Assembly (NCBI GenBank): GCA_008729055.1 | Contig: SDUX01000003.1 | Span: forward strand, 1,550,001-1,614,000 | Reading direction: 5' to 3' | DNA from: Pyropia haitanensis | Lineage: Eukaryota > Rhodophyta > Bangiophyceae > Bangiales > Bangiaceae | DNA: 64,000 bases | Shown: positions 1 to 11,225 of the stretch, one piece after another | How the letters are laid out: each line of letters starts with the position of its first letter | Numbering within the stretch: position 1 is the stretch's first letter | Notes under the pieces: generated by a model | Database searches by the model: none | Seen by the model: the letters and a program-made list of their open reading frames with translations, nothing else | Told to the model about the DNA's origin: nothing | Position numbers and translations under genes: made by a program

Positions 1-2
1 CG

Positions 3-1397
3 GCGTCGGCCACCTCCCCCTGGCGCCACCACACCTGCCCCGTGGCGGTCACATCCGTCCATGGACCCCCGAGGCCGGCCCCCCCGCCGGTGGCGCCTGT
101 GCCCGCCACCGCGCCCGCCGTGCCGGGCGTCGAGTGGCGGACAGCCGACGGCGCCGCCGCGCCAGACGCGGCGGCGGTGGCGCCCACAGACGCGGCGGCC
201 GCTGCCGCCGACGGCGGCGCCAAGGCCGTCGCCCCCGACGGGCGGGCCGCCCCCGGCCTGTCGGTGGCCTACCTGTGGCCGCGGGTGCTGCTGCTCGGGG
301 TGGCGGCGATTTGGGGCACCAACTTTGGGACGGTCAAGCTCATCCAGACCGCCCTGCCCGCGTCGGCCGCGGCGGGCGTCCGCTTTGGCCTCGCCGCCGC
401 GGCGCTGTCGCCGGCGCTGCTCGGCGCGCGGCGGCGGCTGAGCGCGGGCCTCTGGCGGGAGGGCGTCGTCGTGGGGCTGTGGGTGTTTGCGGGGTACGCC
501 ACCCAGTCGATTGCGCTCGAGGGGTGCCACGCCAACACCAGCGCCTTTTTGTGCTCCCTGGCGGTGGCGGCTGTGCCCCTGCTGACGTGGTTGTTTCCAA
601 GCTTGCGGTACGTCTCCCGTGCGGTGTGCTTTCGCATGTTGCACTCTTGTCCCCGTTTGCGCCAGTACGGACGCTGCGGTGCTTGACTCTCTGGGGTGGT
701 GGTGTGCCGCCCAAGCGCATCTATGCTGACACGCTTTGGGGTCCATGCTGGTGTGTGTCACGTCTCTGGGTCTTTCTTTTGCTGCTGCTTCAGGCCGTCC
801 AACTCGAGCGAGCCCCCCTCTTCTCTTTCTACGTGGCTGTCTGCGGGGTTGGCCATTGCCGGGGTGGCGTGTCTGGAGCTTGGCGCGGGCGCGCCTATCA
901 CGGCATCGGATGGCTTTGCGTTGTTTCAAGCCGTCGCGTTTGGCATGGGGTTCATCCTCAACGAGCGAGCGCTCGCCAAGTACCCCGACGCGGCGCTGCC
1001 CATCTCGGCTATCCAGCTGCTCGTCGTTGCCGCGTTGTCGGCGGCGTGGGCGCTCACCGATAGCGCGACGTGGAGCGCGGCGGGCGGCCTCCACGTGCTC
1101 GCCCCGGACCTGTCGCCCGTCTTTGCCGACGCGACCATTGGCGGCGCCCTCGCGTACGCGGGGCTGATCACCACGGCGGCGACGGTGGTGGCGGAAAACG
1201 TTGCACTCGTGCGCGTGACGGCAGCCGAGATGGCGGTGCTGCTCGCGACCGAGCCGCTGTGGGCGGCGCTCTTCTCCGCCGCCCTCCTCGGCGAGTCGAT
1301 GGCGCCCACCGCCGCGGGGGGGGGGGCGCTCATCCTCGCCGCGTGCCTGGTGAGCACGCTGCTCAAAGGCACGGGCGGTCACCCAAAAGACGGCTGA
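3..1397 (+). CDS. EamA/DMT-family membrane transporter, 5'-partial, one intron
   Basis: Integral membrane carrier of the drug/metabolite transporter superfamily (EamA type); the substrate cannot be told from sequence. Exon 1 is open from the window edge to 607; exon 2 is 794-1397. The intron (608-793, 186 nt, phase 2) begins GTACGT and ends TTCAG, and splicing joins TWLFPSLR to PSNSSEPP. About ten hydrophobic segments are visible, for example RVLLLGVAAIWGTNFG, the classic first EamA helix, and ATEPLWAALFSAALLGE near the end of the second EamA half. The exon 1 frame has no ATG after the edge, so the true start lies upstream. The Ala/Pro-rich leader before the first helix (to about position 270) could be a transit peptide. 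Family call is firm; localisation is inference. Confidence 0.82.
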
Positions 1398-2226
1398 CGC
1401 GTGCACGGCGCGGGTCAGCCCAGCTCTGGAGCGTAGGGCGAGTCGCCAGCGCCAGCGTCCCATCTTGCGTTTTGTTGGGCGTGGGGCGTCCCACCAGACG
1501 GCCAGGCCAGGCGGTTGGTGCCATTGTGTTATTCGTTGCGCTGCAGCCCTGCGCGTCTGGCTGTGGTTGCCTGCGTCTTGCAGAGGTCGTACGCCGCGTC
1601 TGGGTGCGTGCCGTACGCTTGCCTGTGCCTGCCGTGATGCCCGGTGATGACCTCATTGCGCCGACCCGCTGTGGTGGCCACCTGGCCCCTCGCGGCCGTC
1701 TGTCGCTTGTGGGTGGGTGCGGAGGGGTCCCGGTGATGCTGAAAGGTGTAGGAGGACGTACCACCGGTGACTCGTCATGAGAGGGGAGCCACGCTCGGTC
1801 CTTGCCGCCCACCGCGGGTCGTGGTGTACACCCGCCCACCCCCCAACAGCTGCGGCCACGTTCCAAGCGGGTACCACCCGCCGCACGTGCTGGTAGGGGA
1901 GTGGGTCAAACGGGCCGCCGCGGTCGGTCCATGGGGAAGGGCCTGAAGACGAGTAGATGCTTCTCCCACTCTCTCTCTGTTCCATCCTCTGTTTCTACTT
2001 CTTCTCTCTCTCTGGGCGGCCAGACGCCGCGCGCCGCCGCGACGGCCGCCACCACGGGCGTGTGCGGCCCGCCGGCCACGGCCGCGCGTCGCCCCCTCCC
2101 CGCCACGCCCGCGGCAGCCGTGCCACGGGCGCCCGCGTGACGCGGGCGGCCGGTGCCGGCGGCGGCGCGGCCACACACCCGCCCGCCCGCCAGTGTGGGG
2201 CGCCGCACCCCCGTCGGCGGATGAGC
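1398..2226. other. Intergenic, no gene seen
   Basis: Moderately GC-rich spacer after the EamA transporter. No conserved protein was recognised on either strand. A short pyrimidine-rich stretch (about 1956-2015) is the only visible structure before the palindromic element begins. Confidence 0.5.
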
Positions 2227-2345
2227 GAAAGACACGGTCCAGTATACACCCTCTCACGGGTGCCTGAGGGGGGCTTAGTGTATACCTGCGTCCAGGCTCT
2301 CAAATCGCCGGTTTAGTATACAGGCTCTCACGGCCTCTCTGGGGC
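2227..2345 (+). repeat. Left terminal repeat with three GTATAC boxes
   Basis: GTATAC occurs at 2242, 2280 and 2316, each followed by a CTCTCA-type stretch, so the segment is also a short tandem array of about 37-bp units. It aligns in reverse complement with 7638-7758. Confidence 0.65.
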
Positions 2346-2559
2346 ACCCCTCCGAAATCACCTCGGGCACCCCCCCACCACCGTGAGGCAGGCCTCGTTG
2401 GCCGGCGCGCCTGGCTGGCAATTGCCCGGCTGGAAATTTTTTGCTGTCTCGCTCGTCGGGTAACCGTGTGTTCCCGCCAGTTTGTACGTCTACGCGTCTA
2501 CGCGCGCGATCTGGTGGCCCGCTCGTCGTGGTCGCCACGCATCGTCTCCCTATGGCGCG

Positions 2560-3372
2560 TCACCGGCGGGCGGGGCGGCACCGGCGGGGCGGCTGCGGTC
2601 CCCGCGGCCGCCCCGGTCGGCACGGTTGCCCCCGCCACCCCGGCCGCCCCCGCCACCCCGGCCGCCCCAGCTACCCCGGCCGCCCCCGCCACCCCTGCCT
2701 CCCCGGCAGCCGCAGGCTGCTCCGGCCGCCCCGCGCAGCATTGGTAGCCCCACCGGCTGCGGCGCTCGGCAGCAGCCGCTACCCTAGCCGCACTTTACGC
2801 CGCTGCTCCCGTGGTGGCAGTGGCCGCCGCCGCCTCGGCCGCTGCAGCCGTCGCGGTGGCCCCGGTGGCGGCCGCTGCCGTCCTCCGCCGCCTGTGTCTC
2901 CTACGCGGCCGCGACCGCCGCAACCCGTCACCGCTGCCCCCGCGGCTGCGGCTGCGGCCGCTGGGGCAATCACCGCCGCCGCCCACCGCCACGGGTCTGG
3001 CGACGGCGGCAGCGGTGGAGGCGGCGGCGGCGGCGGCAGCCGCTTGCCAATGCTGCCCCTGCAGCCGCTGCCACGGCGGCAGCGGCCACCGCCGCTGCTG
3101 CGCACCACCGCTTGCATCGCGGTTGCGGCGGCGGCGGCTGCCGCCGCTCCCCCCCCGCGCGACCGTCGTGGCAGCGCCGTCTGCCGCCACTCCCACACTC
3201 CACCGCCACTGCCCCGGCCGGTGGGGGGGGCTGACGCCGCCGCCGCGCACTGCGGTCTCCCCCCTGACGCGACCGCGGCAGGCTGGCGCCCGCGCCGCGG
3301 CGAGCCGCCTCCCCTGACGCTGGTTGAGGCGGCCGGGCAGCAAGACGACTGTGGCGACCAGCTCCTCACATG
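2560..3372. repeat. CCG/GCC low-complexity tract, left arm
   Basis: Imperfect CCG/GCC/CCGCCACCC repeats with no convincing coding signal. All frames are open because of composition. It corresponds in position and sense to the longer GGC tract at 5901-7380 in the right arm. Confidence 0.6.
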
Positions 3373-5900
3373 GCAGGCAGAGATATTTGATTAAAATTAC
3401 AATCCAAGCGATTATTCCATGGAGGTCAACAGTACATACAAATCCGACTTGACTCACATCTCCTGGCCTATCTGGCGAATCAGATGTCCAATTCATCCAA
3501 CCTGATAGGCTGTTGCACAATCTGAACTGGGCGAGATGAAGATTGTAGTACTGAATCAATTGTTTCCGGAGATGGGATTACAATATTTGACTCTGAACCC
3601 ATCCTGGTCAGCGACTTGCGACTGCCAACGCCGAAGACTGAAGCGCCGGCGTCTGACGCCCCCCTCCACCCCGCCTCGGTCGCCCGCTTCGCCGTTTTAC
3701 GCTCTCCGAGCAGACTTGGTGGATATGTATGCCTTGTCTCCGACTCCTATCAGTGTTGAGAGCGCGCCTGCACACACGTCTGTCACGGCCGCGACCACAA
3801 CGGTTTCATGGAGGGCCGAAGTGCATCACCCTCACACCACTGGTTCCGCCGCTCGGGCGCGCTCGTGACGGTGAAACGCCGTCAGTTGTGCCTTTTTGGC
3901 GTCCCCAATGGTCCACGCTCCATCAGCCATTAATTTTTTTTTCAGTAAATAGCGCTGACAAGCGCCGCCGGTCCGTTATGGTGTGACCTGTTGCTCGGTA
4001 TGTACGTGCCTGTGGAGTACATAGGACCCGCGGAGCTGGAGGGATCCTTCATTTCCGAGTAAACTGATGACGCTGCGACTGTTGATGTATTTTTTTATTG
4101 CTCTGCACCATCATGGGGGACAGAAAAAGCCAGAAATTTATGGAGGGAAGCGCTTCATGCTATAAACGCCCCGCCTCCCAGAGCTTTTTGGTGGTTCACC
4201 GTCCTCTTTTCTTGCACAGACACTGAGGGTATGAGTACCTGGTGGCGTACAATTGCTCAAAGTGGTTGGACGGCTTGCCGGGGTCCGGACATTGTTGAAC
4301 CTGTGCAAAGGGTGGCGCTTTGGGCAATGTCGCGCAGCTGGACGCGCCCATAGCGCCGATGAGAACCACAAATGTAGTGGAGGAGGTCTGCTGTACTGTT
4401 GGGATCTGAGAACTGTAGCTTCTAGTGCGCGAGACCACTGTGGGGCGTTAGACAGCCTGTCGAGGCTACCTGTCCAGAATGGTCACTTTGGGGGTCTGTA
4501 TGACCCACTTCCCGACGTTTGCGAAACATTTTGAGCACATAACCGTACTCAGCGACGTCGGTTTAGTCGATTGAGCATGCTTCAGAAAAGTTGGTGAACT
4601 AGTCCTTGGCTCGTGTTGCACGTCGTGACGCTGCCCCACACACACCTCGGTGCAATGCGTCACACGCCGCTACAACGCGTTTCAGAAAGTGAAGCAAAAT
4701 TTTCTCAAGCTGTTCCCATCAGACTAATTCGATGACGCTGAGCACGAGTATGTGCTCAGAAAGTGTCGCAAACGTCGAGAAGTGGGTGATATGGGCCCCC
4801 AAAATGTCCATTCTGGACAGGTAGGCGTGATAGGCCTTCCAACGCCCCACAGCGCTCTCATCCTTCAAAAACTACATCTATCAGATCTAGACAGTGTACT
4901 CAGCTACCTCCATAGCTTTTTGCACTCTCAACTGCGCTGTGGGCGCAACCAGCTGCGCCGCAATGCATACCACAGTATCAGCAGTGAGTCAGTCACCAAT
5001 GAGTGAACTGCAGAGTGCTTTCTTTGCATGTTTACGGCTCAGTGGCCAACAGGTACCTCTGGTCTTAGCGTTCATTAATCAAGGTAGACCCATTACGCTC
5101 AAAAGCGCTCGGAGCGGGCGCATATAGCGCTTCTGCCACCCAGCCTCTCGACATTCCTGTCGGCCGTACGGGTGCACGACGCCAGATGTGTGCACCAATA
5201 GATTCAGCGTGATCATTTTACCCAGATATGACTACCTCTTCCCGCGGTATGGCTCTCATGCTCTCTATATTCAGGCCCATACTGTACAGCGGATGACAAA
5301 GAAACAGACGGGAGGCACTTTCTTGCACTGTCTGAACAAACGATTGCGTTCTGCAGGATTACAAATGTCAGGATGTCCAAAGAGCCATAGCGAACAGTGT
5401 TTCACCATCGCAGACGCCGCTGAGCTACGGAACCCAGGGGGAATGGTGAAGACATGGCGCCCCTCCATGTGGTCGTTCGGGGCTGTGCTCTCGCAGATAT
5501 CGGCAGACTCGCACTCAAGACTGGATAGAGCAAGTGAATAAGGCTTATGTATCCACCTGGCCTGCTGGGTGGCCAGGAAGTGGAGAAGCGGGCGACCAGG
5601 CGGGGTGGACGGGGGCGTCGGGCGCCGGCGCTTCAGCAGTTGGGAGTTGCCAGGTGCAAGTCGTTGACCAGGATAGGTGTTTTTCCTAAGTTGGTACTCT
5701 CATGTCAAGCAAGAATATGAGTAGTATTGAATGCTACAGAGTCGCAGTTCAGAAAGTGTGACAGCCTATCAGAACAGACGTACGAGACACTTGATTCGCC
5801 AAACAGGCTGAGTGATGTTTGTTAAGTCTGAGGTGCGTGTACTTTTGTGTCCACATCGAATATTCGCGGTATATAAGTTTTCTCAAATACCTCTGCGTGC
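3373..5900. repeat. 2.5-kb imperfect palindrome (long hairpin), AT-richer island
   Basis: The left end (GCAGGCAGAGATATTTGA, from 3373) matches the reverse complement of the right end (to 5900: GCACGCAGAGGTATTTGA). Homology continues inward along both arms: the block near 3450-3525 pairs with 5750-5825, 3601-3690 with about 5590-5690, 3770-3900 with about 5370-5495, 4340-4560 with about 4735-4960, and finally GACGC (4627-4631) pairs with GCGTC (4657-4661) around a 25-nt loop. By eye, identity is high in blocks and interrupted by small indels. No conserved protein is encoded. Base composition is far less GC-rich than the flanks. Confidence 0.75.
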
Positions 5901-7079
5901 AAGCAGCGTGGCCGGTCACCCCTCCCCCCGCACGGCGGCGGCCGCTGCCGCCACGGAGGCAGCGGCGGCAGGGGGCGGCGGCGACAGCCATTGCCGCCGC
6001 GGCGAGGGCGGGGGCGACGGCGCCAGCCGCCACTGCGGCGGCGGGGGCCGCGGCTGCGGCGATGGCGAGCGGTGGCGGCAGAGACAGCGGGGGCAGCGGT
6101 GGCGAAGGGCGACGGCGGCGGCCGGCGCTGCCGTGGCGGGCGGATCGGCGGCGGCCGGCAGCGACAGCGAAGGCGGCAGCGGCAGCCGGAGCTTTAGCCA
6201 ACCGGCAGGGGCGGCGGCGATGGTGACGGCGGCCGGGGCGGCAGCCGGCGAGCGGCCGGCCGGGCAGCTGGCCGACAATGGTAGCCCGTGATTGGCGGCA
6301 AAAGGCACGCGGCGGCAGCCTGCTGGCGGCGGCAGCCTGCTGGCGGCTGCCGGCAGCAAAGGCGGCGGCGGCAGCGGCAGCCGGGCGGCAGCAACCCGGT
6401 GGGGGCGGCGGCGGCGGGGGCGGCGGCCGGGGCGGCAGCCCGGGCAGCAGGCGGCCGGCGGCCGGCCAGGCAGGCCGCCGGCGGCGGCACCCCGCCAGCG
6501 ACGGCAGCATGCCGACGGCGGTAGCTGGCGGCTGCGGCGGCGGCCGGGGGACGGACCGGCAGCCGGCCGGCGGGGGCGGCCGCCCCCAGCCAGGGCGGCG
6601 ACCGGCGGCAGCGGCGGTGGCGGCAGCGTCAGCCGCGACGGCAGCCAACCGGCGGATGCGGCGGCGGCGGCCGCGGCGGCGGCGGCCGGGGCGGCAGCCT
6701 GGGCGGCAGGCGGCCCGCGGCCGACCAGGCAGGCGGCCGGCGGCCGGCAGCAACGGCGGCGGCGGCAGCGGCAGCCCGGGCGGCAGCAGCCCGCAGCGGG
6801 GGGGGCAGAGGTGGCGGCGGCGGCGGCGGGCGGCCGCGGGGGCGGCGGCGGCGGTGGCGGCGGCCGTGGCGGCGGGCGGCGGCGGCGGCAGCGGCAGCGG
6901 CGGCGGCCACGGCGGCGGCGGTGGCGGGCGGCGGCGGTGGCGGGCGGCCGAGGCCGCCCGCCGCGGCAGCCGCGGCGGCCGCGGCGGCGGCGGTCGCGGG
7001 CGGCGGCGGGGGCGGCGACGGCCGCGGCGGGGGCGGCGGCGGCGGTGGCGGCGGGCGGCCGCGGCCGCCCGCCGCGGCA

Positions 7080-7113
<34 letters not shown>

Positions 7114-7380
7114 GCGGCGGGGGGCGGGCGGCCGCGGGGGCGGCGGCGGCGGTGGCGGCGGCGGCGGCGGCAGCGACGGCCGCGGCGGGGGCGGCGGCGA
7201 CGGCGGCGGCGGAGGCCGTGGCCGCCCGCCGCAGCAGCCGTGGCGGCCGCGGCGGCGGCGGTCTCGGGCGGCGGCGGGGGCGGCGACGGCCGCGGCGGGG
7301 GCGGCGGGCGGCGGGGTCGGCGGCGACGCCGGCGGGCGGCCGCGGGGGCGGCGGCGGCGGCGGCGGCGGCCGTGGCGGTA
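5901..7380. repeat. GGC low-complexity tract, right arm
   Basis: (GGC)n with GGCGGCAGC and GCGGCCGGG variants. From about 6940 a longer unit containing a GGGCGGCCG-x-GGCCGCCC palindrome recurs near 6940, 7056 and 7210. Reading frames across it are compositional and are not reported as genes. Confidence 0.6.
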
Positions 7381-7637
7381 CGTCGCACGCCGCACCAGCA
7401 TCGGAGGCGGCGGATGCCGACGGCCCACAATTAATTGCCCGCCCGAGGACAATCCGAGTGCACCCGCCCTCCGGGATCCCGACCTGTGTGCACCCGCCCC
7501 CAGCTGTCCAGCTGTCAGACGGATTGCCGGGGCAGAGGCCGCGACGGCCGTCGGGGCCGCCTGCGTCACGCCTCCCCGGCCCACGGGTCATGCCCAATTC
7601 GAAAATGTGTGGCTCACGGTGGGTCACTTCCAGGCCG

Positions 7638-7758
7638 TGGAGCAGGTATACACCTCTGGCACGACCGCCTCTGAGACCATCTGAGAGCGGTATACACCAT
7701 CTGCGAATTCAGCCCGTGTGGGGGGTGTATACCTGATCCAAAACGGGACGTGTCTTTC
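7638..7758 (-). repeat. Right terminal repeat with three GTATAC boxes
   Basis: GTATAC at 7646, 7690 and 7727. Read as reverse complement it parallels the left end: GAAAGACACG, then a box, a CACGGG-TGA stretch, a second box, a third box, then GCTC-CACGGCCT. Confidence 0.65.
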
Positions 7759-9048
7759 TATATACGTCGGCGTGGCGGTCGCCCGTCGAGCCGGCGGCAG
7801 ACGACGAGCGCCACGCCGACAGCCGGCTGCGCGGGCGCGGGCCACACCACACGCCGCCGCGGGGCGGAGCGCGGCGTCCCCGCCGGCCGCCAGAGGACCG
7901 GCGGTATCTGCTGTAGTGTAGACACGGCGGCAGCGGCCGGGCGCCGCCGCGCGTCGCGGGTCGTCCCCGGCGGGCCGCGTCGCCAGTGTGGGTCCCGCGT
8001 CACCCGTCGGGATCCCGAGGTCATCGTCGGCAGTCTTCCTCGTGAAATCCACCGTTGCGTGCCCCCCTCTGGCCGACCAATGCGTGCCCCCCCTCTGGCC
8101 GACCAATGCGTGCCCCCCTCTGGCCGACCAATGCGTGCCCCCCTCTGGCCGACCAGTGCGTGCCGCCCTCTGGCCGACCGCCCCCTCCCACCGTCGCGCT
8201 CCCCTCGAGCGGCGCCTCTCCCGTCCCGCCGCTCACGCGAGCATCTACGTACACCCCCGCCCGCCGCCGCGCGGGCGTGCACCCGCGCCGCGCCGCCCGC
8301 CGCTGCCAGCGCGTGTGCCCGCCGCGGCGCGCGCGTGCCGCCCCGTCCCCCGGCTGGGGAGCCGCCGCCCCGCCTGGGCGATGACGCGCCGCCGCGTATG
8401 CCGGATGGCGGGGGGGGGGGGGGGGGGGGGGGGGGGGCGTGGCGGCCCGCCGCGGTGCCACGCGTGGCGCCGCCGCGCCCACTGTGGGAGGGGGGGGGGG
8501 CGGGACCGACACACACGGAAGCACACGGGGTTTGTGGGCGCCCGCGCCGACGCGGCGCGCCCCCCCCCCCCAGTGTGTGTGCCGGCTGTCACCGTCGCGG
8601 GGTGGTGGTGCCCGACCGGACGGCGCCCCAGCGCCGCGTGGCCGCCACGGCGGGCGGCCGCCCCCCCCCCCCCCCCCCCCGCCTCGCCGTCTGCCGTCCC
8701 CCGCCGCGTGCGGCTGGCGCGGCGTCCCCCCCCGCGTCTCCCGCTGCCCCCACCCCGTCGCGTCGGGCGGGCGCGCCCCGCCGCGGCCGGTGGCAGCGTC
8801 CAGCCGCCAAGCCGCCGCCGTCGGCCCCTCCCCCCCCCCCCCCCCCCCCGCCCTCGTGCGCCGCCTCGGCCGCGGCATCCTCTGCCCACTTTCCTGTGCG
8901 GTTGGCGTCCACCACCCGCTGGCATCCGCGGCGGTGGGCGCGTATCCCCCCCCCCCCCCCCCCCCCACGCCCCTCCTCTCCCCCCCCCCCCCCTGTCCCT
9001 CCTTTGCCCCCAACGACGACGACGACGCTGGCAGCAGACGCGCTGGCC
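7759..9048. other. Intergenic with G and C homopolymers
   Basis: GC-rich spacer with a G run near 8410-8437 and several C runs (8660-8682, 8828-8850, 8946-8966, 8980-8992). It holds the 25-bp minisatellite listed separately. Frames are open on both strands through composition, and no family is recognised. Confidence 0.5.
8056..8179. repeat. 25-bp minisatellite, about 5 copies
   Basis: The unit TGCGTGCCCCCCTCTGGCCG plus ACCAA repeats five times with one-base length changes in the C run and a few substitutions in the last copy. Confidence 0.85.
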
Positions 9049-9174
9049 ATGGCGCCCGCCGTGGCGTTTGCGCCGCCGCTTCCCCCCGTCGCGCCCGCCG
9101 CCGCCGCGCGGCTCGCCGCCGGCCGCCGCCGCCGCGGCCGCCCCGCCGCAGCGGCGGCGGCCGCCGCCGGACCG

Positions 9175-9218
<44 letters not shown>

Positions 9219-9845
9219 CGCCGCCGCCGCGTTTGCGCTCGTCCCCCCCCGGGCGTGGGCGCCCCCCCCCCCACCACCGCCGCCACCGCCGCCGCGTGGC
9301 GGTGGCCGGGTGGCCCGTCCCCCCCCCCCCCCCCACGCCCAGCGGCGGCCCGCAGTGCCGGCGGCGACGGCGGCGGCGGCGGCGACGACGACGACGGCGG
9401 CGGCGGCGGCGGCGGCGCTGTCCATCCCGCCGCCGCCGCCGCCGCCGCCGCCGCGCAAGGTCATCCTCGCCGGGCCCGCGTCGCCCGCGGTCGCCGCCCT
9501 CGCCGCGCACTACGCGCGCACGTCCGAGGTGGTGCGGCTGGTGCCGCCGCCCCCCCCGCCGGCCGCGGCCGCGGCCGCGGCCGCCACCGCCGCCGCGGCG
9601 GGGCGGACGGTGCGCCGCTGCCGGGCACCCGGACGGTCGAGTGGGCCGACGGGAGTGGCTGGGAGGCGGAGCTGACGGGTGACGACGTGGCGGTCGTGCA
9701 CGTGCCGCCGGGGGCGGGCTCCCTCCTCCGCCGCTGGGACGCGACGGTCGTGGCGGACCACGTGGCCGCCACCGCGGGCGCCGCCGCCGCGCTCACCGCC
9801 GCCATCACCGCCGCGGCCGCCGCGTCCGCGGCGGCGGCGGCGGCG

Positions 9846-9890
<45 letters not shown>

Positions 9891-10104
9891 GGCGGCGGCG
9901 GTCGGGGCTGTGGCGGGGCGGCTCCCCCCCGCCCCCCGCGGGTGCTCGTCCACGTCGGCTGTGCGGTCTGCCACTATGGCGTCACGCGGCGGCCGGCGGT
10001 GGTGACGGAGGCGTCCGCCGCCGGCAGCGGCTGGCTGTGCGCCGCGGCGGTGGCGGCCGAGGCGGCCGCCGCCGCCGCCGCCGCCGCCGCGCCAATGACC
10101 GGCG

Positions 10105-10153
<49 letters not shown>

Positions 10154-10344
10154 GGGTGCCCCCCCCCCCACGCGCGTCGTGACGCTGCGGGCGGGGGTGG
10201 TGCTCGCGCGCGGGTGGGGCGTCCTCGCCGGCGGCGTTGGCGCCGTCGGCCGCGCCGGCGGCGTGGCGGTCCTCGGCGGCGGCGGGCAGCCGGTCAGCTG
10301 GGTCGGCCTCCCGGCGCTGACCGCCGCCGTTGCCGCGGCGGTCG

Positions 10345-10384
<40 letters not shown>

Positions 10385-10679
10385 GGGGGTGCCGGCGGCG
10401 GCCGCCGCGGCGGCGCCCATTGTGGGCGTGTACAATGTGGTGGGGGGCGTCGCCCGCGCCGACGCGGTCGGCGCGGCGGTGCGCACGGCGGCGGGGTGGG
10501 GGGGGGGCGGCAGGGGGGGGGGGGGGGTGGCGGCTGCCACTGCGGCCGCGCGTGCTCGGCTGGCTGTATGGGGAGGCGAGTGGCCTCGCGACGGGGGGGG
10601 TGGCGGTCGCGACCGCACGGCCGCCGCTGGGGGGGGGGGGGGAGGGAGCCTCGTGGATGAGCTCCGCGCGGTGCTGTGA
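9049..10679 (+). CDS. TIGR01777/SulA-like SDR epimerase (SDR39U1 family), frame-disrupted
   Basis: Probable NAD(P)-binding epimerase-like protein related to cyanobacterial SulA, plant GC1 and SDR39U1, likely plastid-targeted. The start is an ATG after which Ala/Arg/Pro-rich transit-like sequence runs to about 9440. Recognisable blocks follow in family order: RKVILAGPASPAVAALAAHY (first beta-alpha unit), TVEWADGSGWEAELTGDD, a CAVCHYG block at the SxxxYG position, EASAAGSGWL, RVVTLRAGVVLARGWG, QPVSWVGLPALTAAV, IVGVYNVVGG and a LVDELRAVL end. The first part is in frame 1 and the rest in frame 3; the switch falls in the C/GCC tract around 9545-9600, so an indel is needed. Poly-Ala and poly-Gly inserts lengthen it beyond the usual roughly 300 residues. 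The usual glycine-rich cofactor loop is degenerate. Confidence 0.6.
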
Positions 10680-11225
10680 AGCGAGGGGGGGGGGGACGGG
10701 GGGGGGCGGGGGGGGGGGGGGCGGGGGTGGCGGGGGGGGGGGGACGGCGTGGCTGCGTGTAGCTAGGGGGGGGATGGTGGCGGGCGGGGTGGGGGCGGGA
10801 CAGCGGTGGGCGGGGGTGGCCACCCCGCCGCGGGGCGGCCGCCGCGTGCGGCGACAGCCAGTGGCAGGCGGGCGTCCACGGGCGGCGCCCGCTCCCGGCG
10901 GCGCCGCGCCGCCGCGGCGGCCCGACGCGCCGGCGTCGCGGCGGCCGCCGCCGGCGCGGCCACCGCCGCCGGTGCCGCGCCCCCCCCCCCCCCCCTCCCC
11001 CTTCCGCCCCCCCCCCCCCCCCCCACACCACACCTCCCCCAACGGCGGCGCCGACCGCCACCCACGCGCACCCCACCACGCGGGGCGGCACCCCAGCGGC
11101 AAGGACGAAAAAAGAAAAAAAAAAAAAAAAAAAAAGACACAGGGCGGTGGGGGGGGAAGGGGGGGGGGGGGGTGGTCGCCACCACCCGCGCCCGCCGCCG
11201 CCGCCGCCGCGGCTGCGGCCGCGGC
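10680..11225. other. Intergenic with G/C homopolymers and an A run
   Basis: Space between the convergent SulA-like and AIFM2-like genes. It holds G runs (10686-10742), C runs near 10980-11022, and an A run at 11115-11135 that stands out in GC-rich DNA. No gene is seen. Confidence 0.5.

Larger units (their letters stand above)
2227..7758. mobile_element. 5.5-kb composite palindromic element (foldback-like)
   Basis: The two ends are inverted copies: GAAAGACACG at 2227-2236 pairs with its reverse complement at 7749-7758, followed inward on both sides by three GTATAC boxes about 36-44 bp apart and by alignable flanking sequence. Inside lie GC low-complexity tracts (CCG-rich on the left, GGC-rich on the right, so complementary in sense) and a less GC-rich core, 3373-5900, that is itself an imperfect inverted repeat. 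No transposase or other protein was recognised, and no clear target-site duplication was found. The architecture resembles a foldback or large non-autonomous inverted-repeat element; a segmental inverted duplication is the alternative. Confidence 0.6.

Noticed and set aside
5916..7627. Open frames of 300-600 codons across the GGC tract on both strands
   Set aside because: Triplet repeats keep all six frames open; the predicted proteins are low complexity.
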